Shown here piece by piece: positions 15,127-24,100 of a DNA stretch of 54,974 nucleotides. The number at the start of each line of letters is the position of its first letter. The stretch's first letter is position 1. Both the position numbers and the translations under genes were made by a program. The notes under the pieces are model-generated. The model was not told where the DNA came from, ran no database searches, and worked only from the letters and a program-made list of their open reading frames with translations. The stretch is from DASVEE01 sp036399695 (GTDB lineage: Bacteria; Acidobacteriota; Thermoanaerobaculia; Gp7-AA8): assembly GCA_036399695.1 (NCBI GenBank), contig DASWMP010000133.1, positions 1 to 54,974 on the forward strand, read 5' to 3'.

Positions 15127-18100
15127 CGAGCATCTTCCGGATCTGGTCATACGCTTCCCAGACTTCGTGGAAACGGCTGGTGTTGAGATACGTGTGGGTC
15201 GTGTACTGCGTGAAGCCGACGGAGGCGTGACGCACGGCGTCGGAGATGTCGACGAACGGGATTGGGACTCCTTCGATCAGCCACTCCGGCGGGTCGATCA
15301 CCTCGGGTGAGAACTTCGTGAAGTTGGTGTTGCACTGGTCCACCGCGCAGATGGGTCCGGTGGTGAGCACGTGGTCGAGGTTCTTCTGCCCCGCGGCGTA
15401 CGAGGTCGCCGGGAACCAGAAGGCAATCTCGGCCCACTGACGTTTGACGTTCCAGTGATTCCCTCCGCCGAAGACGCTGTCCTCATCGGCATCGGTGTGG
15501 TTCGTGAGCGCCCACGTCTGCAGCACGAAGTTGTCTTGAATGCGCAGGTGCGGATTGAAGTCGATCTGTTCCTCGACGATCTTTTCGATGGCGTCCGGCA
15601 CCTTCTTGAAGAAGTTCTCGCCGAACTTGGTCTTCAGCTTGTCGATGACTTTGCCCAGGAGGAAGTTGCGCGCCTGGCCCTCGGCGAGCTGCGCGAGCAT
15701 GCCGGTCTTGCTGTGCGGCTTGAAGACATAGTTGCTCGAGCGCCATGTCTTAGTGAGGATGCGGTCGTTGGCGCTCCAGGTATTGAAGATCTTCGCCTTC
15801 GTTGCGTTCTGCCAGAAGAATGAGCGCCACGGACCGCGTTGCGGTACTTCGGACGGCACGGTCTCGGGGATGGGCATGCTCCGCGTCTGCTTCCAGCGGC
15901 GTGTGTATGTCCAGTCGGGATGGTTGAGGATGAACGACGGCGCACCCTGCTCGACCATCGTGTTCAGGTGCTTGATCCAACGGCTTTCGGCACCGGGCAT
16001 CGCCCAGCCCTCGACCCATGGATCGTCATTCGGATAGCCGTAATTCTCGGCGTGCTTCTCGCCGTAGTACTCCAGTTCTCCAGCCTCCGGCGAATAGCTG
16101 CTCGCCATGGCTTCGGCGGGCAGCGCGGCCTCGTTCATGACGTAGCGGTTGATCATGTTCGGCGCTGAGAGCTCGGGCCGCGTCATCGCACTATTCACGA
16201 CGCCGTTACCGAGGCTGTGGGCGACGACGTTGATCAGGCGATCGGAACGCTCCGCCTTCACGCCCGCCAGGTACTTCGCGAGAGGCGCGCCGGTCTCCAG
16301 TGCGCGGAACTCAGCCTGCGGGAAGAACGGATTGAAGCCGGGCCACGAAACACCGACGGTGTGTGCGCAGTCGTGGACGCAGCCGGGCGTCTCATCCTGC
16401 TTCCACCACTCGCCCTGCAGGCGGTGCATCGGCGTGCCGACCCAGTAAAGGCGTTTGAAGTAACGGGGGAACATCTCGTACACCGCGCTCTTGTGGCTGA
16501 CGAGGTAGCCATGCACGATGGTCTGGACGGTCTTGGCCCGAGCGGGGACGCGCGGCGATCCATCGGCGCCAGGGAAGTAGTCGTTCGCGAATTTTTCGTT
16601 CGCGTTCGTGCGGAGAGCGGCGCCCGGGGTGGTGAGCTTGGCCATCGGCCGGTCGCTCAATCCCTCGGCTCGTACGTTCTGCACGGTGATCCATTCCAGG
16701 ATCGGCCGGATGTCGGCGCGCACGCGGTCGATCTCCACCCAACCGTCGGAGCCGTTGGCGGAGTATTCGAGCACCATCTCGGGGACGTCGTCGATGGCGC
16801 GAAGTCCCGCCTGCGGCGTGACGCACCGCTCGCAGCGGAAGAGGAAGTCATGTTCACCGTTGTCGAACTTCGGCAGCCGGATTGCGCCGTCGAGGTCGCG
16901 GCACTCACTGGTTTCCGACGTGAAACGAGTCCCTGTCGGATTGCAGTAGACGGTGTCCGGCCCACCGACGATCTTGTCGCGCTGCTGGTACGTGACCGCA
17001 CTCTGGCGCAGGTAATCGCGCTTCTCGCCGACCTTTTCCACGACGAGCCAGCGTGCCGGCAGCTCGTTGTGGTGGAGGCGCATCCGCATGGCGCCGGGGT
17101 GGCCGTCCCACCACTGCTTGTTGACGACGATCCGTGCCGTCGCATAGTCGGAGAGTCCCTGCGACGGGTCCGCGTCAAAGCTGATCTTCTTCGGAGTGAG
17201 CAGCGGGTCGGATTCCCAGAAGCCGAACGCGCGGCCCTTGCGCTTCGCCTCTTCGTCACGGGAGTCCAACTCGACGTTGTTGTTCGCGTCGAGGACGAGC
17301 TTCGCCCAGCCGATGTCGATGTCGCGCGGGAGACTCGGTACGACGCCACCGGTTGAAGTATTGGCAGTCGCGATTGCGCGTAGCGAGGTGTCGTTGAAAC
17401 GCTGTCCGACGGGCAGCACGACTTCGCCTTCGCCTTCCGTGTTGAACGTGACGTCCATCGTGATGACGTCGTCCGGCGGCAGCGCCCCTTCGGCGTTACG
17501 AAAGTTCGGGTTGATGAACTTGACCACCGCATTGGTGGCGAGGCCGGCCGGGGAGATCTTGACGCGAACCTTGGTAGCCTCCTTCAGGACCATCTTCTGC
17601 GGCGCCATCGGCGTGCCGTAGGCCTCGTCAGGCGAGACGAACAGCGCGTCGACGTGCTCGACGATGAGCATCGGATGCAGCACGGCCGTGTGGATGCCGG
17701 CCGTGCTCACGCCGTCGCGCGAGGTGCCGACGACCATCGTCCCGTTCGCGTCGAGGCTGATGCTGCCGCCGATGCCCGGGACGAAGCCGATCTGGCGAGG
17801 ACGCTCGGGATCGGCGATCGAGTAGACATAGGTGGCGTTGGAGGTCGAGACGTACGCGCGATCGCCATGCGCCGCAACGTCGGCCACCGAGCCCGGCACA
17901 TTGATCGAGCCGACGATCTTCGGCTGGAGCGGATTCGTGACGTCGACGACTGCCATCGTCGGCTGCTCGCTGCCGGCGAACTGCGGGACACCGTCGCCGC
18001 CGATGATGACGAGCTGACGGCCGCGAACGAGGGTCGGAGCGAGGCCGCGGCCGTTCCGCAGCGAGCCGCGGTCGTTGCCCGGGAGCGTCACGACTTTCAA

Positions 18101-21100
18101 CGCGCTGTTGCCGGCTGACGTCGGATCGATGATGACGAGAGGTCGCGTGCCGGTGCCGAAGACCAGTGTCTTCGGCTGTCCGTCGATCACGTACTCGCCG
18201 GCGAAGATGTTGAACAGCCGCGAGAACTGCCCCTCGATGTGGTTGACGTCGATGCTGTTGACCACCGCCTGCTGCGCGAAACCGACGCCGGCGGTGACGA
18301 TGGCCTTGGCCATGTCCAGCCGCTTGCCCGGATCGTCGCTGTACTCCTTGTGGATCTCGACCGCGCGCTCCATGTCGATGACCTGCATGCCGTACGGGTA
18401 AGTGATGGTGTAGGCGTAGCGGCCGTGCAGGTGGACGCGGAGGACGACACCCGCCTCGGCACTCTCGGCGACGCTGACGACCGCAACGCGCTTCGGCTGC
18501 GACGGCTCGTTTACATCGAAGAGATAAACGTTCGACGGGCCGGGGACCGTGAATTTGAGGCCGGAGCCGACGACGACCGCCGGTCCTCGGCTCTCGGTCA
18601 GAGACGAAGACTCTTCGCCGTGGATGTGCATGGCCTGACCGGAGACGCCGGCGCGACCGACCAACGACGGGTTGCCATGGTTGGCGAGGCTCCAGGCCGT
18701 CATGAAGTTGTTCAGGAGATCGCTGTCGCGTTCCGCAACGTATGCGTGTGAGCCGAGGACGACGACACCGGCGGCAGAGAACGGCGAGGAACTGCCCGTG
18801 TCGACCGGACCGATCGTCGTGAAACGGAGCACCTTGGGGTCGAGATTCTTCGGCGCCGGCTGTCCGTTCTCCGTGTCGAGATCCTGGATCCCGCTGAGCA
18901 GACGGAGCTCGTACTGCTTGCCGAGATCGAGCCCTCCTGTGGGACGGATGGTGATCGACAGCACGGCAGTGGACGGCGGGACGGCGCTCAGGTCGGCCAC
19001 GACGTACTTGCGCTTCTCATTGTCGATCGTGACGGCAGAGACGAGGAACGGCGCCGGTCCGTCAGAGTTCGTCAGGCTGATGTTCGCCAGTACCTGCGTG
19101 ACTGGCTCCGTGAAGACGACCTGTGGGAGCGCATCCGATGGCACGGCCACCTGGTCCATGCGCGGCACGAGGCTCGCCGTAATCCAGTCCGGCTTCTTGT
19201 CGTTGACCGCTTCGGTGTTGCCGTCGCCGGCGTTGGCCACCACGAGGAACGTGTGCTCGACGGGGATGGGCGCGCCGCCGAGCGGGTTCTGCGCACTCGC
19301 TTTCAGCGTGAACGTGCCCGCCATGGTCGGCGTGTACGACTGTGTCGCCACGAACTTCATCGGCAGATCGCTGCTGGCGTTGTCCGGTCCGACCGCCAGC
19401 TCATCGCCGCCGATCGTCACGTTCTTGATCTCCGCTTGAACCCCGTTGTTGACACGGAAGCCGGCCCACAGCGGATAGCCGGCCGCCATCGTGCCCTTGA
19501 TGTCCTGCCGCTTGCTACCGTTCTCGTCGAGTTTCCGGAAGACGAATGCCTCGACGTCCGGCGCGGCGGGTGGTTGGTCGTTGGCCTTGAGCGTCAGGTT
19601 CACGTTCGCCACATGGCGGTGCCGCTGGAAGAGCACCGTGAAGAAGCTCTTCGAGTCCAGCACGTTCGCTTCGAACGCCGTGCCCTCCACGTACCGAAGT
19701 CCCTTCCACGCCGACATTTCGATGGTGCCGCCGGTGTACTGCTCGTCGATCACGGTGAAGGTGCCGTCGCTGCTCGAGATGCTGAACGTCGGGATGGCGA
19801 GACGACCTTCTTCGCGGCGACGCCACACGACGGCGCCGCCGACACCGACGTACTCCGGCTCGCGAGCGCCGGGTTTCCACTCCGGTTCATACACCTTGCC
19901 GCTGATGGCGCCCGGAATCGGAAGAGCGGGGAGCATCTCCTCCCACTGGTACATCAGCACGAAGGAGATGTCGCTGAGCATGCCCAGACCGATCGAGACC
20001 ATATCGGCGGCGATCTGGTACGAGGCGACGAAGTCGTGCCAGCCGGGAAACGGAGGCGACGCGGTGACGACGTTACCCTTGCCGTCTTCGAGCGCGTAGT
20101 CGATGAGCTGGAACGCCACGGCGCCGTTCGGGCCGGCGATACGCTTGTAGACCCAGTACGTCGAGCCCGGAGGCGCGTCGGCCGGACGCTTGAAGATGAG
20201 GTCTCCCTCCTTCGCCAGCACCGGCATCTGCGGCGAGTTGACACGCAGACCGCCGCCCCATTTCGCATTCAGGAGGTCAGCAGGCCGTTCGGGGAACGCG
20301 TCCGGACCGAACGCCTCCACTTTGAATACGGCGCCCTCGCTCAGCGCACCTTCGGGAAGCTGGATGGCGGTGCCACCGGTGCCCGTGACGATGCCGCCGC
20401 CCGGGCCGATGGCCACGCGGCCGCTGCCGTCGGTGAACACGAACTGGCTGCGCTCGAAATTGACCACGTTCCCCTGCGGGTCCGTGATCGTGACGAGCAG
20501 GCGGTCGTTGATCGTGGCCGGCAACTCGCCATTCAGCGAGCCGTCGTTGAGTGCGGTGAGGGAGATGACCACGCCGTTACCGTCGTTGACGACGACGACG
20601 CGGGTACCCGGCGGGAGCGAGCCGGCTGGTGCGCTGATCGTGACCATGCCGCGGCTGTCGGGCATGGAGAAAGTGACACGAGTCGTGTCGTACTGCGGCG
20701 GCTCATTCGGCATCGTCGTGAACGTGACGGCCGGGACCGCGATGTGGCCGCCGTAGACGTCGACCACTCCGTTGGCCACGAGTCGATATGCCGTACCCGG
20801 TTCGAGCCCGTCCTGCGGAATGACCGCCACGATGCGGCCGCTGCCGGAGACGACGCGGCGAACCGCCACAGCCGCGCCGGTGGAGGCCAGCTCGAGACGA
20901 ACCCCGTCGATGGAGTCGGCGCGAATCGGGGCTGTTGCTTCGATCTCCAACTGGATGGAGGTCGGCACGCGGACAGCGCCGTCGGCCGGCGTAACTACCG
21001 CCGTCGTCGTGGCGGCGTCGGCGCGGAAGGTCGTCGTGACGCTGCCGCCGGCCGGGACCGCCACCGTCGTCTCGCCCGTCAGCGACGTCCCCGGCACCGT

Positions 21101-24100
21101 GGCGGTGAGGCGCGTGTTGCCGGCTGGAGCGATGAGGGTGAACTGGCTGGTCGTGATGGCGGAGAAGGGGAAGCCTGCCGCCTGGACGACGGCGGGGTTG
21201 CTGCCGGAGGGGAGCCCGAGCGCGCCGGTGACGAGACCCCAGGCGACATTGACGCGGTAGAAGACGTAGCGGCCGTCCCGCCGCACGCCGCCGAGGTTGC
21301 CGAGGGGGCGCGAGACGTAAAGATTGTCGACCCGTTCGGTGGTGGCGACGACGACCACCTTCGGGACGCCGCGCACACGTTCGATGCGCGCCAGCACGAC
21401 CGTCTCCGTCGCCGGGACGTCGCCGGCGCGGGCGGAGAGCTCGGCCGTCGTGGCCAGCATGACACCGCCGAAGTCGAGGACCACTTCCGCGAACGGCTTC
21501 GCCGCGGGCGTGGAGGGGAGGAACGAGGAGAGGATCGCCGGCGTCGCCGAGATCGCCAGATCGTTCGGCAGCGCGCCGGCCGGCACCGTGAGCAGGACTG
21601 GCCCGGCGTCGAGCGTCAACGCCTGCGAGCCGCCGGTGCGGCCGCGGACGGCTTCGCGTCCGGCCAGGATGTCGAGATGGACTTTGCCTTCCACCAGCTC
21701 GCCGCTCGTGAAGCTGCGCGACGGCCGGATCGGGAACTGCGCCTTCACGTCGTTGCCGCTGCGGTAGAGGACGAGGTCCTGCGTCCGCGTCTCTTCGGAC
21801 GCCACTTCGCCGTTCGACAGCGAGAAGGTCTCGGTCACCTCCGCCTGCACCACGGTGCCGGAGGGGAGCGCCGGCTGCGCGTGCACGATGAGCGTGCCGG
21901 TCGCGGAGCCGCCGGTGGGCGGCAGCGTCGGAGGGTTCACCGAGCCACTCGAGGTAGCAGCATCGGGGATCGGCTGCATGACGATGCCCTTCAACAGTTC
22001 GCCGGCGGCGGGCGCCGGAACGGTCGCGTCATCCGCTATGACGAGCGCGTAGGCGCCGGGCGCCGGCACGGTCGCGCGCAGCGAGCCGCCGACGGTGACG
22101 AGCCCCGTGGAGACGACCGACCACGCGTGCAGCGCCGGCTCGTACTGCACGAGCGTGACGCTGGCGTTCGGCAGGCCCGAGAGGGTCGCCTCGTACGGGA
22201 CGTTGTTGGCGCTGCCGTCGACACGGAAGTCGAAGGCGGCGACCGGCGACCAGCCGAGCGGGAGGAGGTTCGGCAGCCCCTGTGGCGTGAGCGGTGTGAG
22301 GCGCATCGGCGTGGCCGTCGTGACGGCGCCGCCCGGCACGTTGACGCCGTAGGTGGCGTTCACGACGAAGCCGCCGTTCTGGCCGATGTCGGCCGGGTTG
22401 GCGAGCGGCGTGAGGCGCGCGTCGACCGGGATCGTGCCGACGCCTGACTCGATGGCGACGGTGCGCTCGACTTCCGTCATCGGCGTCGTGCCGACGAGCG
22501 GGAAATCGATCAGCAGGACGAGGTTCTGGTCGTTGGCCGGCAGGGCATAGCGGCCCCGCTCGTCGGTCGTCGCTTCACTGGTGGCGCCGGCGATACGCAC
22601 GCGGGCGCCGCGGAGCGGCAGGCCCGTCGAGTCGTCGAGCACCTGACCGGTGACGGCGCCGTCTGAGGTGACGCCAAGCGATTTCGTGACCGTGGTGGCG
22701 TTGCCTGCTTTATCGGTGGCAACGACCGTCAGCGTCAGCGTATCGCCCGGCTTCGCCGTCGAAGGCGCGGTGACGCCGGTGGTGAACGGCGGCGCCGTCA
22801 GCTTCGCCAGTTGTGTCGTGCCGAGGGTGAAGACGACGTCGCGGAGGGTGAGGTTCTCTTCGACGGTGGCCGTGACGTTCGTCGTGCGTGTACGGGTGAT
22901 GAGCGAAGGCGCGTCTACCGTCACGACGGGCGCGATGGAGTCGCGCGTGACGAGGACCGAGGCCTGGCCAGTGCGCGAGAGGGCGTCGGTGGCGATTGCC
23001 GTCAAGGTGTTGTCGCCGTCGTTCAGCGGTACGTTCGCGACCGTGAACTTCTTCTGGTCGGCAGACGTGCCGGCAGCGAGCGTGGCCGTGAGGCCGCCGA
23101 TCGTGACGGCGCGGAGCGTGCGATCGGTGGCGGTGCCGGTGACGGTGGTCGTTCCTTCTTTGGTGAGCGAGCCGGCGACTGGCGCGTCGATCACGACGGT
23201 CGGCGCGGCGGTGTCGATGGTGATCTCGTGGGAGACAGTGGTCGTGTTGCCCGCCGCATCCGTAGCGACGATGGCGAAGGTGTGCTCCCCTTCTGAGAGC
23301 GTCGCGATCGACGCCTGCCAGGCGCTGGTCGTCAACGTCGCCACCGCACTGTCGACCGTGAGCGTCACGGCCGTCGCGTCTTCGTACGTACCCTTGACGA
23401 GGACCGGCAGCGTGCCGATGACCGACGCCTTCACCGGTGAGGCCACGGTGATGACCGGCGCGATGGTGTCGCGCGTGACCTTCACGGTGGCGGTGGCGGT
23501 ATTGCCGGCGGCGTCGGTGGCGGCGAGCGTCATCGTCTTCACGCCGTCAGCCGTGAGCGGTACGTCGGTGCTGAAGGCGTTCGACGTGAGCGCCAGCGCG
23601 GCGCCGTCGAGCGTGAGCGTCACGGCCGAGGTGTCGACGATGCTGCCGGCGAGGCGGATGGAGGCGTTCTTGGTGACGGCACCGTTCAGCGGCTCCGTCA
23701 CGGTGATGACCGGAACCTTCGAATCGACGTCAACGACGACTTCGGCGGTGAAGCGATTCGCTGCCGCGTCAGTTGCGGTCGCGCGGATTGTGAAGCGCCC
23801 GTCGGTCGCCGGGACCTGGGCAGTGAAGCTGCCGGCCGTGACGCTGGCGACGACGCCGTTGATCTCCAGCACCACCGGGCTCGCATCGGCGACCGTGCCG
23901 GTGACGGTGACGGTCGAGCCTTTCAGCCACGTCCCGGCCTGCGGCGACGTGATCGTGACCACAGGGGGCACCGCGTCGACCGTGAAGGTGGACGTGGCGG
24001 TGGCGGGGTTGCCCGCCCAGTCGAGAAGCGATACCGCGAGCGTGTGCTTGCCGTCCGTCAGCGTGGTGGCGAGTTGTGCGGTCGCGCTCGCGGCGCCGAC

